Shown here: in pieces, positions 17,161 through 25,619 of the stretch | Layout: every line of letters begins with the position of its first letter | Position numbering within the stretch: the first letter of the stretch is position 1 | Origin: an uncultured Paracoccaceae bacterium | GTDB lineage: Bacteria; Pseudomonadota; Alphaproteobacteria; Rhodobacterales; Rhodobacteraceae | Direction: 5' to 3' | Assembly (NCBI GenBank): GCA_937872465.1 | Contig: CALMSR010000051.1 | Location: 124,001-188,000 of the forward strand | Length of the DNA stretch: 64,000 bases | Translations under genes and position numbers: made by a program | Notes under the pieces: generated by a model | What the model was told of the DNA's origin: nothing | What the model saw: only the letters and a program-made list of their open reading frames with translations | Database searches by the model: none

Positions 17161-17760
17161 CGGAAAGCGCGCCGCCGAGCGAAGCCGTGCCGCGGCGGCG
17201 ATGGCCGCGGGCCCGCCGGCCGGGCGCTCGAAGACGCTGGGCGCCGGCAGGTCGATGTCGATCGCTTGCGTCCAGTAGTCGCGCGGCAGGTTGATCTGGG
17301 CGGGCGCCGAGCGGCGGCGGGCCTTGGCGATCACCCGGGTCAGCACCTCGGCGATGCGGGCGGGGTCGCGCAGCTCTTCCCGGTAGCCGACCATGTCGCG
17401 GAAGAGCGCCATCTGCTCGACCTCCTGGAAGCCGCCCTGGCCGATGGTGCGGTTGGCGGCCTGGGGCGTGACCAGGAGCATGGGCGTGTGGTTCCAGTAG
17501 GCGGTCTTGATGGCGGTGACGAAATTGGTGACGCCCGGCCCGTTCTGGGCGATGCACATGGCCATGCGGCCGGTGGCGCGGGTGAAGCCGTCGGCCATGT
17601 AGCCGCCGTTGCATTCGTGGGCCACGTCCCAGAAGCGGATGCCGGCGCGGGGGAAGAGGTCCGAGATGGGCATGAAGGCCGAGCCGATGATGCCGAAGGC
17701 CTCGCGGATCCCGTGGCGCTGGAGCACCTTGACGAAGGCTTCCTCGGTGGTCATGCGCAT
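17155..17760 (-). pseudogene. xsc: Sulfoacetaldehyde acetyltransferase (Xsc), 5' fragment
   Basis: The first 202 residues match Xsc closely: TTEEAFVKVLQRHGIREAFGIIGSAFMPISDLFP, AQNGPGVTNFVTAIKTAYWNHTPMLLVTPQAANRTIGQGGFQEVEQM and SAPAQINLPRDYWTQ. The full protein is near 590 residues. Similarity stops at ARFPVI, where the frame enters antisense transposase DNA. Xsc is a ThDP enzyme that converts sulfoacetaldehyde and phosphate to acetyl phosphate and sulfite in taurine and sulfonate degradation. The fragment lacks the central and ThDP-binding C-terminal domains, so it is dead. A stem (GCGTCCCC 17763-17770 with GGGGACGC 17781-17788) overlaps its ribosome site. Confidence 0.88.
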
Positions 17761-18038
17761 GAGCGTCCCCTCATTGCATTGGGGACGCGACCTCGTCCGC
17801 CCGAGCCTGGCGTCATCCCGCCCGGGACGGGCGCTGCCCTCATTCTGGGGCGGAGCGGTCGAAGTAGAATGGATGAATGCGGTTCCGGTCAGCGTCCGGG
17901 CGGAATCTTCCCGCTCGACAAGGGAACCAAAGGGCGCGAGATCCGCGTTACCCCGGACTGCGGCGATCCCGCGGCACCCGGCGCAAGGCCTGCGGCCTCG
18001 CCCCGGCAGACTGAACCCCGACCGCCACGGAGGGCGTG

Positions 18039-18794
18039 ATGACCGATTTCTCCTACCAGCTCTACAGCGCGCGCAATTTTCCCCCGCTCTCCCGGACGCT
18101 CGTGATGCTTGCCCGCCTCGGCTATGGCGAGGTCGAGGGATACCATGCGCTCTATGCCGATGCCACGAAGGTGGCGGAACTGGCCGAGCTGCTCGAGCTG
18201 ACCGGGCTCAGGATGCCAACCGGGCATTTCGGCCTCGAGATGATCGAGGCGGCGCCGGAGCGGGTGCTCGAGATCGCCCGGGGGCTCGGCATCGGCACGG
18301 TCTATTGCCCCGCGCTCCCGCCCGATGTGCAGCCCGAAACCGGGGTGGCCTGGGAGATCCTGGGCCATCGGCTCGCGGAGGCGGGCAAGCCGCTCCGCGA
18401 CGCGGGCCTCGGCTTCGGCTGGCATAACCACGACCTCGAGTTCATCGCGCTGAAGGACGGGGCGATCCCGCTCGAGGCGATCTTCGCCGGCGCGCCGGAA
18501 CTGGAATGGCAGGCGGACATCGCCTGGCTCGCCAGATCGGGCGCCGATCCCTTCCACTGGATCGCCCGCTTCGCCGATCGCATCACCGCGGTGCATGTCA
18601 AGGACATCGCGCCCGCCGGCCAGAACACCGGCGAGGACGGCTGGGCCGACGTGGGCTACGGGATCCTCGACTGGCCGGGGCTGATGACCGCGCTGCGCGC
18701 GACCAGGGCGCGGCATTTCGTGATCGAGCACGACAATCCCCGCGACCCCGGGCGCTTCGCGGAGCGCTCGCTGACCGCGGCGCGGGCCTTCTGA
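18039..18794 (+). CDS. Sugar phosphate isomerase/epimerase-family TIM-barrel protein
   Basis: The product is 251 residues. It matches the xylose isomerase-like TIM-barrel (AP-endonuclease 2) family. Metal-ligand positions are visible in GWHNHDLEF, ELEWQADIAWLARSGADP, AVHVKDIAP and VGYGILDW. Such enzymes isomerise or epimerise sugars or inositol derivatives using a divalent metal. It is the first gene of a three-gene plus-strand set with a Gfo/Idh/MocA oxidoreductase (15 bp gap) and an aldo/keto reductase. The ATG at 18039 follows GGAGGG; a GTG one codon upstream is an alternative. The substrate is unknown. Confidence 0.88.
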   Translation: MTDFSYQLYSARNFPPLSRTLVMLARLGYGEVEGYHALYADATKVAELAELLELTGLRMPTGHFGLEMIEAAPERVLEIARGLGIGTVYCPALPPDVQPETGVAWEILGHRLAEAGKPLRDAGLGFGWHNHDLEFIALKDGAIPLEAIFAGAPELEWQADIAWLARSGADPFHWIARFADRITAVHVKDIAPAGQNTGEDGWADVGYGILDWPGLMTALRATRARHFVIEHDNPRDPGRFAERSLTAARAF

Positions 18795-18809
18795 GCGGGA
18801 GCGGGGCGC

Positions 18810-19946
18810 ATGGGCGACACGCTCGGGATCGGCATCGTCGGCTGCGGCAATATCTCGAAGACCTATTTCACCCTCGCGCCGCTCTTCAGGGGGCTGGAGC
18901 TGCGCGCCTGCGCCGATCTCCTTCCCGCCGCCGCGGCGGCGCGCGCGAAGGAATTCAAGGTCGAGGCGCAGAGCTTCGAGGCCATGCTCGGCAACGGGGA
19001 CATCGACCTCGTCATCAACCTGACGGTCCCGGAGGCGCATTTCGCGATCACCCGGCAGGCGCTGGAGGCCGGCAAGCATGTCTATTCGGAAAAGCCCCTG
19101 GTGCTTTCGGTGGCGCAGGGGCTGGAGCTGCGCGCGCTGGCGGCGAAGGCCGGGCGGCGGGTCGGCTGCGCGCCCGATACGTTCCTCGGCGGCGCGCATC
19201 AGCTGGCCCGCCGGCTGATCGACGAGGGCGCCATCGGCGCGATCACCGCCGGCAGCGCCCATGTCATGTCCCATGGCATGGAGCACTGGCACCCGAACCC
19301 GGATTTCTTCTTCCTGCCCGGGGCGGGGCCGATGCTCGACCTCGGGCCCTATTACATCGCCAATCTGGTCAATCTGATCGGGCCGGTCCGGCGGGTGGCG
19401 GCGCTGGCGACCTCGGCGAGCCCGACCCGGACGATCCTGACCGAGGGGCCGCGCCGGGGCGAGACGATCGCGGTCAGGACGCCCACCAACATCCACGCCC
19501 TGCTCGACTTCGCGAGCGGCGCCACCGTCACGGTCTCGGCGAGCTGGGACGTCTGGGCGCATCACCACCGGAACATGGAGATCTACGGCACCGAGGGCTC
19601 GCTCTTCCTGCCCGATCCGAACTTCTTCGGCGGGAGGCTGGAGATGGCCGGCCGCGACGGCGTGATTGCGCCCGTCGCCGAATCGGGCCATCCCTTGGGC
19701 GTGCCGAACGACCGGCACCCGGAGGGGATGATGGCGAACTACCGCAGCGCCGGCCTCGCGGACATGGCGCAGGCGATCCTGCAGGGCCGGGAGATGCGCT
19801 GCTCGCTCGACCGCGCGCTGCACGGCGTGGACGTGATGACCGCGATCCTGAAGTCCGGCGAGACCGGGACCTTCGTCGAGCTGCAGACGACCTGCACCCG
19901 GCCGGAGCCGTTCGGCCCGGAGGCGGCGCGGGCGCTGCTGGCTTGA
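18810..19946 (+). CDS. Gfo/Idh/MocA-family NAD(P)-dependent oxidoreductase
   Basis: The product is 378 residues. The N-terminal Rossmann fold has GIVGCGNIS at residues 7-15, and the family motif EKPL follows near residue 95 (HVYSEKPLVLS). The C-terminal substrate domain includes GPMLDLGPYYIANLVNLIGP with the Asp and Tyr commonly used in catalysis. Family members oxidise or reduce sugars and cyclitols in the cytoplasm. It sits between a sugar isomerase-like and an aldo/keto reductase gene, which suggests a shared sugar or polyol pathway (inference). Confidence 0.92.
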   Translation: MGDTLGIGIVGCGNISKTYFTLAPLFRGLELRACADLLPAAAAARAKEFKVEAQSFEAMLGNGDIDLVINLTVPEAHFAITRQALEAGKHVYSEKPLVLSVAQGLELRALAAKAGRRVGCAPDTFLGGAHQLARRLIDEGAIGAITAGSAHVMSHGMEHWHPNPDFFFLPGAGPMLDLGPYYIANLVNLIGPVRRVAALATSASPTRTILTEGPRRGETIAVRTPTNIHALLDFASGATVTVSASWDVWAHHHRNMEIYGTEGSLFLPDPNFFGGRLEMAGRDGVIAPVAESGHPLGVPNDRHPEGMMANYRSAGLADMAQAILQGREMRCSLDRALHGVDVMTAILKSGETGTFVELQTTCTRPEPFGPEAARALLA

Positions 19947-19972
19947 TGCCGCGACATGTGGGAGATGGGCGC

Positions 19973-21004
19973 ATGACCTATGTACCGGCCGAAGATCGCT
20001 ACGATTCCATGGTCTATCGCCGCTGCGGCGCGACCGGTCTGAGGCTGCCCGCGATCTCGCTGGGGCTCTGGCACAATTTCGGCCATGACACGCCGCACCA
20101 GACCAAGCGCGCGATCTGCCGCGCGGCCTTCGACCGCGGCATCACGCATTTCGATCTCGCCAACAATTACGGGCCGCCGCCGGGTTCCGCCGAGGAGGCC
20201 TTCGGGGAGATCCTGCGGACCGATCTCGCCGGCTACCGCGACGAGCTGATCGTCTCCTCCAAGGCGGGCTATCTGATGTGGCCCGGTCCCTACGGCGAAT
20301 GGGGCAGCCGCAAGTATCTGATCGCCTCCTGCGACGCCTCGCTGAAGCGGCTCGGCCTCGACTACGTCGACATCTTCTATTCGCACCGCTTCGACCCCGA
20401 CACGCCGCTCGAGGAAACCATGGGCGCGCTCGACGCCATCGTGCGCTCGGGGCGTGCGCTCTATGCCGGGATCTCCTCCTACAATTCCGAGCGGACCCGG
20501 GAAGCCGCGGCGATCCTGAAGGATCTCGGCACGCCCCTGGTGATCCACCAGCCGAGCTACAACATGTTCAACCGCTGGCTGGAGCGCGACGGGCTCAAGG
20601 CGACGCTGAAGGAACTGGGCGTCGGCTCCATCGCCTTCACGCCGCTGGCGCAGGGCATGCTGACGGCCAAGTATCTCAAGGGCATCCCGGAGGGCAGCCG
20701 CGCCACCCAGGGCAAGAGCCTGCGCAAGGAATTCCTCAACGAGCACACGATCGAGAGCATCCGCGCCCTCAACGCCATCGCCGAGCGCCGCGGCCAGACG
20801 CTGGCGCAGATGGCGCTCGCCTGGGTGCTGCGCGACGAGGGGATCACCACCGCGCTGATCGGCGCCTCGAAGCCGGAGCAGGTGCTCGATTGCGCCGGGG
20901 CCGTCGGCAATCTCGACTTCACCGCGGCGGAGCTGAGCGAGATCGACGCCCATGCCAACGAGGAGAACATCAACCTCTGGGCGCGCTCGTCCGAGGGCGT
21001 CTGA
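19973..21004 (+). CDS. Aldo/keto reductase, YghZ/glyceraldehyde-3-phosphate reductase-like
   Basis: The product is 343 residues. The AKR catalytic tetrad is visible: Asp and Tyr in THFDLANNYGPPPGSAEEAFG, Lys in IVSSKAGY, and His in DIFYSHRFDPDTP. The PPPGSAEE segment and the C-terminal cofactor loop (LIGASKPEQ) are typical of the YghZ subfamily, which reduces L-glyceraldehyde 3-phosphate and other aldehydes with NADPH. I chose the ATG at 19973 with GGGAG upstream; an in-frame ATG at 19946 that overlaps the previous stop is possible. Confidence 0.92.
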   Translation: MTYVPAEDRYDSMVYRRCGATGLRLPAISLGLWHNFGHDTPHQTKRAICRAAFDRGITHFDLANNYGPPPGSAEEAFGEILRTDLAGYRDELIVSSKAGYLMWPGPYGEWGSRKYLIASCDASLKRLGLDYVDIFYSHRFDPDTPLEETMGALDAIVRSGRALYAGISSYNSERTREAAAILKDLGTPLVIHQPSYNMFNRWLERDGLKATLKELGVGSIAFTPLAQGMLTAKYLKGIPEGSRATQGKSLRKEFLNEHTIESIRALNAIAERRGQTLAQMALAWVLRDEGITTALIGASKPEQVLDCAGAVGNLDFTAAELSEIDAHANEENINLWARSSEGV

Positions 21005-21013
21005 CCGGGCGCG

Positions 21014-21565
21014 TCAGGGCAGCAGGGTCTCGAGCGTGCCGAGGCGCGGCTTGACATAGGCGACCTTGCGGAAGACGCCCGGGCTCGCCGTGAGGCCGAA
21101 GATCGGCTCGAAATCGTAGAAGACCTCGGAGACGATGATCGTCTCGCCTTCGGTCGTCGCGAGGGTCGCAGGAAGGGCCGCGACCTCGCCCGGCGCGCCG
21201 ATCTCGCTCGCCGCCACGAGGGTTCCCGCGCCGCTGCGCTGCCAGCTGATCACCGGATCGCCCGCGCTGTCGACGCGGATCCCGGTCACGATCGCGGTCC
21301 CCTCCGCATCGAATGCGAAGGGCTGGACGATGTTGTCGAGCGCGAGGAAGATGCTGTCGAGCTGGCCCACGCTCAGCGTCTTGTCGCGCGCCGCCAGGTC
21401 GGCGAGGATGAAGGTGCCGTTCTGCAGCTTCTGGGTCAGGATGACCAGCCGGCCGAATTCGACGGTTCCCGCGGCGAGGATCGCGATGACCGGCAGGATC
21501 AGCGCGAATTCGAGCGAGGTCACGCCCCGGGTGTTCCGCCAGATCCGCCGAAAGCTGCGTCGCAT
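21014..21565 (-). CDS. TadE-family pseudopilin-like protein (tad locus)
   Basis: The product is 183 residues. After a basic N-terminus (MRRSFRRIWRNTRG) comes TSLEFALILPVIAILAAGTVEFGRLVI, the TadE-type hydrophobic segment with the conserved Glu near its start. The rest is a periplasmic domain. TadE/F are minor pseudopilins needed for Flp pilus assembly and are processed by TadV. It is the last gene of a three-gene minus-strand set with another TadE-like gene (12 bp gap) and tadG. Confidence 0.85.
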   Translation of the reverse strand: MRRSFRRIWRNTRGVTSLEFALILPVIAILAAGTVEFGRLVILTQKLQNGTFILADLAARDKTLSVGQLDSIFLALDNIVQPFAFDAEGTAIVTGIRVDSAGDPVISWQRSGAGTLVAASEIGAPGEVAALPATLATTEGETIIVSEVFYDFEPIFGLTASPGVFRKVAYVKPRLGTLETLLP

Positions 21566-21577
21566 CCCCGCCTCCCC

Positions 21578-22156
21578 TCAGAACGGCTCGTTGCGCACGG
21601 CGACGCTGGAGACGTGCCGGAGGCTGTCGCCGAGCACGCCGCGGATCAGCGGCGTCATCACGCCCCAGTCGTAGCTGACCCGGTAGACCACCACGTCGCT
21701 CGGCCCGCCGAGCCCGGCGGCGCCCATGTCGGCGTCCCAGACACCGTTGCCGTTCACGTCGGTGAAGGGCTCGGGATCGTCGTAGACGGTATTGAGGTTG
21801 TCGTCCTCGAAGGGCTCGGGCTGTCCGATGTCGTCGAAGCTCGCATAGACCAGGGTCTGGATGTCGGCCTGGTCCATGTCGACCAGCCCGTAGGTCTTGT
21901 CGCCCACGATCTCGAGCACCCGGTCCTCGCGGCTCACGCCCGGCGGCAGGCTGCCGGTGGCGCCGAAGCGCGAGGCCTCGAGCACCGCGGCCTCGATGCT
22001 GGAACTGACGAAGAGCGCGACGGCCGTCTCGATGATCCCGAAGACCGCGAGGATGAAGACCGGGAAGATCGCCGCGAATTCCACGATCGTGGCGCCGCCC
22101 CGGTCGCGGCGGAGCCGCCGGAGTGTCTGGATCATCATCGGTATGCGCCCTCTCAT
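21578..22156 (-). CDS. TadE/TadF-family pseudopilin-like protein (tad locus)
   Basis: The product is 192 residues. The N-terminal region RRDRGGATIVEFAAIFPVFILAVFGIIETAVALF has the Gly-Ala-Thr...Glu-Phe pattern of TadE pseudopilins. A calcium-loop-like acidic stretch (DVNGNGVWDADMG) appears in the second half, which I infer may bind Ca2+. It lies 4 bp downstream of tadG. Confidence 0.87.
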   Translation of the reverse strand: MRGRIPMMIQTLRRLRRDRGGATIVEFAAIFPVFILAVFGIIETAVALFVSSSIEAAVLEASRFGATGSLPPGVSREDRVLEIVGDKTYGLVDMDQADIQTLVYASFDDIGQPEPFEDDNLNTVYDDPEPFTDVNGNGVWDADMGAAGLGGPSDVVVYRVSYDWGVMTPLIRGVLGDSLRHVSSVAVRNEPF

Positions 22157-22160
22157 CGGA

Positions 22161-23588
22161 TCACTCCACGATGCGCAGATTGGCGAGCTCGCCCCCGATC
22201 GCCGTGAAGGCGTCGGACAGATCCGCGTTGGTCGGGGCGTGGCGATACATCGCCGGCGTGCTCGCGCAATTGCGGAAGAGCGCCTGGGCCGTGGGGTCGG
22301 GCGAGGCCCCGAAGGTGATCGAGTAGATCCGGATGCCTTCGGCCTTCATCGCGGCGCAGGTCGCGGCCATGCGGCCGTCGAGAATGGCCCGGCCCTGGGA
22401 GAGCGTCGTCACGCCGAGCGCCTCCAGCCGCCCATAGGCGGTGTAGTCCGAGCGCGGCAGGGCGCCGGAATCGTGGTCGTAGAACTGGTTCTGGCCATCG
22501 GTGAGGATGACGACCACCTTGTCCATGAAGGGCGTGCCGTAGTCGAGCGGATGGGTCGCGGGGGTCTCGCCGCCCCAGAGCCCGCGCCAGCGCGGCGAGA
22601 TGGTGCGCCAGCCCCAGGAGAGGCCGAGGTTGCCGGTGGTGCCGCCGCGGTGCCAGGCGCCCATATTGCCGATGGCCGCGTCGATGGTCGCCCGCGACGG
22701 GGTGAGCGAGGTGATCGCCGGACCGCAGCCGAGGTTCGGGCCACGCCCGTCGTTGCGGCGCCAGAGCTCGGGCAGGATCGCGGGCCAGTTGTTGTCCTGG
22801 GTCCGCGTGGTTGAGGCGTAGAAATACGAGGTGAAGGCGCCACCGGAGGGCGGGGTGTCGTCGCTGTCGAGCGGCGTCGCCCGCGCCTCGACGCAGCCCT
22901 TCCAGCCCGCCGTCGAAAAATCGCCGGGGCTCGTGTTCACCCGGTCTCCGGCGGCGAGCCAGCCGGAGTGCCCGCTGCCGATGTTCACGGTGGCGGTATA
23001 GGGCACGAGGCTGACCCAGAGGTTGTCGACCTCGGTGTCCTCGCCGTAGAGGATGTCGACCAGGTCGAAGGCCGCCTGCTGCATGGTGTCGAAGGCGGTG
23101 CCCCACATCGAGCCGGTATTGTCGAGCACCAGCGCCAGCTCCATGCCGGTGGTCTGCCGCCGGATCACCGTGCGCGAGCTGACCGTCATCGTGTCCCGGC
23201 CGAAGACGCGCATGAAGATGGTCGGCGCGGTCGCCTCGGCGGACAGGGTCACGAACTTGCGGTCCGGGGCGAGCTCGAAGGTGAAGCTCGTCAGCTCGAC
23301 CGACCCGCCGGAGGCCTCGAAATTCGCGTCGAAATACTGCCGCGCGATATCCTCGGCATTGGCGTTGAGCGCGAGACGCCCCGCGGCGAGGCCGGCGGTA
23401 TCGAGCGCCTTCGACATGCGGCTGCGCAGGACGTAGCCCATCGACGAATCGACCGCCAATCCGACCGAGGCGAAGATCGGCACCACGGCGAGCGCGAGCA
23501 ATATCGCCGCCGCGCCGCGCCGGTCGCGCCCGAGATCTGCGAGATGTCTGCGCAGTCGATGGATGAAACTCGCGGCCATGGCTTGCAT
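22161..23588 (-). CDS. TadG-like pilus assembly protein with von Willebrand A-type domain
   Basis: The product is 475 residues from the ATG at 23588 (an ATG at 23579 is equally possible). The N-terminal Flp-like part, DRRGAAAILLALAVVPIFASVGLAVD, is the TadG/TadE_N membrane segment. A VWA-like domain follows from about residue 150, with a metal-site variant LVLDNTGSM (DxTxS rather than DxSxS) and later VVVILTDGQNQF. TadG proteins are anchored in the cell envelope and help assemble or anchor Flp pili. The order is tadG-tadE-tadE on the minus strand. Confidence 0.87.
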   Translation of the reverse strand: MQAMAASFIHRLRRHLADLGRDRRGAAAILLALAVVPIFASVGLAVDSSMGYVLRSRMSKALDTAGLAAGRLALNANAEDIARQYFDANFEASGGSVELTSFTFELAPDRKFVTLSAEATAPTIFMRVFGRDTMTVSSRTVIRRQTTGMELALVLDNTGSMWGTAFDTMQQAAFDLVDILYGEDTEVDNLWVSLVPYTATVNIGSGHSGWLAAGDRVNTSPGDFSTAGWKGCVEARATPLDSDDTPPSGGAFTSYFYASTTRTQDNNWPAILPELWRRNDGRGPNLGCGPAITSLTPSRATIDAAIGNMGAWHRGGTTGNLGLSWGWRTISPRWRGLWGGETPATHPLDYGTPFMDKVVVILTDGQNQFYDHDSGALPRSDYTAYGRLEALGVTTLSQGRAILDGRMAATCAAMKAEGIRIYSITFGASPDPTAQALFRNCASTPAMYRHAPTNADLSDAFTAIGGELANLRIVE

Positions 23589-23782
23589 CCCCAATACCGG
23601 AGGCGCCGGCGGGCGGTCCCGGGAGGCCGGATCGCGGCCCCGGAGACGCCGGGCCTCCGAATTCCTCCCGGCCAATCTGCTCGGGGATGGGAAACAAGTG
23701 ATGAACCCGGGCCGGGATTCTCGGCCGAATATGCATAGAATGGTTCACAAATCTTAAGTTAACCAATGGATAAGAAGGGATT

Positions 23783-23810
23783 TTGCCCTGCCCTCCCGCG
23801 GGCGTAGACT
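23783..23810 (+). promoter_or_regulatory. Candidate promoter of the PilZ gene
   Basis: TTGCCC (23783-23788) and TAGACT (23805-23810) are spaced 16 bp, about 47 bases before the PilZ ATG. The surrounding divergent gap to tadG is AT-rich near 23735-23780. Confidence 0.4.
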
Positions 23811-23856
23811 GGCGGGGCAAGGAAGCAGACCAGGTTCAGGAACGGAAATACGCGCC

Positions 23857-24114
23857 ATGTCCAGCGAACGCCGAAACTCCCCGCGCTCCCGCGTGCTGCG
23901 ACGCGGACAGATCGTCTTTCGCAGCGGCCATACCGCCATCGACTGCGTGCTGCTCGACCTCTCGGAGGAGGGGGCGCAGCTGAGGCTCGACAACTGGCTG
24001 GCGCTGCCCCGGCGCTTCGAGCTGCGCATCGAGAACGGGCCGAGCCGGCAGGCCGAGGTGCGCTACCGCGCGGTCGAGCGGATGGGGATCCGCTTCGTCC
24101 CCGAAGCGGCCTGA
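23857..24114 (+). CDS. PilZ-domain protein (predicted c-di-GMP binding)
   Basis: The product is 85 residues, a stand-alone PilZ domain. Both ligand motifs are present: RxxxR at R6-R10 (RNSPR) and DxSxxG at D34-G39 (DLSEEG), the residues that wrap c-di-GMP in this family. A remaining beta-barrel pattern follows (RFELRIENGPSRQAEVRYRAVERMGIRF). The gene lies alone on the plus strand between tadG and tadV, within the Flp pilus locus, so it may tie pilus function to c-di-GMP (inference). Confidence 0.88.
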   Translation: MSSERRNSPRSRVLRRGQIVFRSGHTAIDCVLLDLSEEGAQLRLDNWLALPRRFELRIENGPSRQAEVRYRAVERMGIRFVPEAA

Positions 24115-24127
24115 GCGCGCGGCGCCT

Positions 24128-24589
24128 TCAGACCAGGCCGGCCGTCACCAGGATGCCGCCGGCCGAGATCGCCACGCCATAGGGCAGCGAGGGCCGCCGG
24201 CCGCCGCCGCCGACGGCATTCGCCACGAAGGTCCAGGTGAGAAAGCCCATGGCGAGCAGCCCGCCGGCGAGCGCGGTGGCGAAGAGATAGCTGCCGGCCG
24301 AAGCGGCGCCGATCCAGAGCGCGCCGGCCGCGAGCAGCTTGACGTCGCCGCCGCCGAAGAGCCCGAAATGGAAGAGCGCCGCCCCGGCGGCGAAGACCGC
24401 GAAGGCCACCGCAAGATCGAGGATCGGCGTTCCCGTCGCCGCGCCGAAGGAGGCCCCGAAGACCAGCCGCAGGAGCGCGAGCAGGCCAAGCCCGAGCACG
24501 AAGGCATTGGCGATTCGGCGATGGGCGATGTCGTCGACCGCGGCGCCGGCGAAGAGCGCGATGGCGACGGCCGGGATGAGATACGCCAT
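24128..24589 (-). CDS. cpaA: Prepilin peptidase TadV/CpaA
   Basis: The product is 153 residues with four to five membrane helices. It is the short type IV prepilin peptidase that lacks the methylase domain. The two catalytic Asp are visible: one in VDDIAHRRIANAF (first cytoplasmic loop) and one in GGGDVKLLAAGALW, the GxGD motif. It cleaves Flp pilins and TadE/F pseudopilins at the inner membrane. I chose the ATG at 24589 (MAYLIPA); a longer frame upstream has no family similarity. It is oriented opposite to tadD and PilZ. Confidence 0.92.
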   Translation of the reverse strand: MAYLIPAVAIALFAGAAVDDIAHRRIANAFVLGLGLLALLRLVFGASFGAATGTPILDLAVAFAVFAAGAALFHFGLFGGGDVKLLAAGALWIGAASAGSYLFATALAGGLLAMGFLTWTFVANAVGGGGRRPSLPYGVAISAGGILVTAGLV

Positions 24590-24776
24590 GGATGTCGCGC
24601 CTTTCGTGACCGGGGCGAAGACGCCCGCAGGGCGCGAGCTTGCCGGCCAAGGGTTTCTTTTCCGTAACCGCCCGCCCCGCGGCGCGCGATCGCCCGCCCC
24701 GCCCCGGCGCGACAAGGATTTGGTAACCATTCGGATCAATATCTGGTGGTCGCACACCAACCGGACAGGACAGGCC

Positions 24777-25565
24777 ATGGGCGCGACATCAGCACGGGGA
24801 AGAAGTCCACTTCTGGCGGCACTCGCCGCGGCGACCTTCCTCACCGCCTGCTCCGGGGGGCCGGGCACCGGCATCGGCGGCTCGGGATCCTCGATGAGCC
24901 TCGCCGAGAAGGCGATGAGCGCCGGCGATTACGGCACGGCCGCCAATCTCTACCAGCAGGCCTTCGACGCCAATCCGCGCTCGGTCGATCCGCTGGTGGG
25001 GCTGGGGCGGAGCTATACCGGGCTGGGGCAGTTCTCGCGCGCCGAGCAGGCGCTGCTCGAGGCCAATCTGCGCAAGCCGCGCAATCCCGAGATCCTGCTG
25101 GAACTGTCGCGCACCCAGCTCGCCGGCGGCAAGCCGCAGGCGGCGCTGACCAATCTGGAGGTCGCCTCGAAGCGCGCGCCCAGGAACATCCAGATCACCA
25201 CGGCGCGGGGAATCGCCCTCGACCGGCTCAGCCGGCACAAGGAGGCGCAGGCGGTCTATCGCGAGGGGCTGGCGCGCAATCCGACGGATTTCGCCCTGCT
25301 CAGCAATCTCGGCCTGTCGCTCGGGCTCTCGGGCCAGACCGACGAGGGGATCCGGATCCTCAGCGAGCTCTCCCGCGACAATGCCTCCTCGGCGCGCACC
25401 CGGGGCAATCTCGCGCTGGTCTACGGCCTCGCGGGCAAGGACCGCGAGGCGGCGGCGACCCTGTCGCGGGACCTGAGCCCGCAGCAGGTCCAGAGCAACC
25501 TCGCCTATTACCGGGAGCTGCGCGCCCTGCTCCGGCAGGGCAAACCGATCGGGAACGTGCAGTAG
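24777..25565 (+). CDS. TadD-like TPR lipoprotein of the Flp pilus system
   Basis: The product is 262 residues. A lipobox FLTAC ends the signal peptide near residue 24, so the mature protein is probably a lipoprotein. Several TPR-like repeats follow (SAGDYGTAANLYQQAFDANP, GQFSRAEQALLEANLRKP, and similar units through residue 220). TadD proteins are TPR lipoproteins needed for pilus assembly, perhaps for secretin placement, as with PilF/PilW in other pilus systems. It is convergent with tadC, with a strong hairpin between them. Confidence 0.88.
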   Translation: MGATSARGRSPLLAALAAATFLTACSGGPGTGIGGSGSSMSLAEKAMSAGDYGTAANLYQQAFDANPRSVDPLVGLGRSYTGLGQFSRAEQALLEANLRKPRNPEILLELSRTQLAGGKPQAALTNLEVASKRAPRNIQITTARGIALDRLSRHKEAQAVYREGLARNPTDFALLSNLGLSLGLSGQTDEGIRILSELSRDNASSARTRGNLALVYGLAGKDREAAATLSRDLSPQQVQSNLAYYRELRALLRQGKPIGNVQ

Positions 25566-25573
25566 CATCGACG

Positions 25574-25595
25574 GGGGCCTTCGGAAGAAGGCCCC
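25574..25595. terminator. Bidirectional hairpin between tadD and tadC
   Basis: GGGGCCTTC (25574-25582) and GAAGGCCCC (25587-25595) form a 9 bp perfect stem with a GGAA tetraloop. It sits in the 54 bp between two convergent stop codons. No T-run follows, but its position fits a shared terminator. Confidence 0.55.
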
Positions 25596-25619
25596 GCGCC
25601 GGCGCCGCCGCGCGGCCGG

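Noticed and set aside
17976-18005. A possible fourth copy of the dispersed intergenic repeat (GCGCAAGGCCTGCGGCCTCG)
   Set aside because: Resembles block 2 only in short words; the match is too weak to separate from chance in GC-rich DNA.
17266-18039. A 257-codon plus-strand frame opposite the xsc fragment
   Set aside because: The minus strand carries unmistakable Xsc similarity, whereas this frame shows none.
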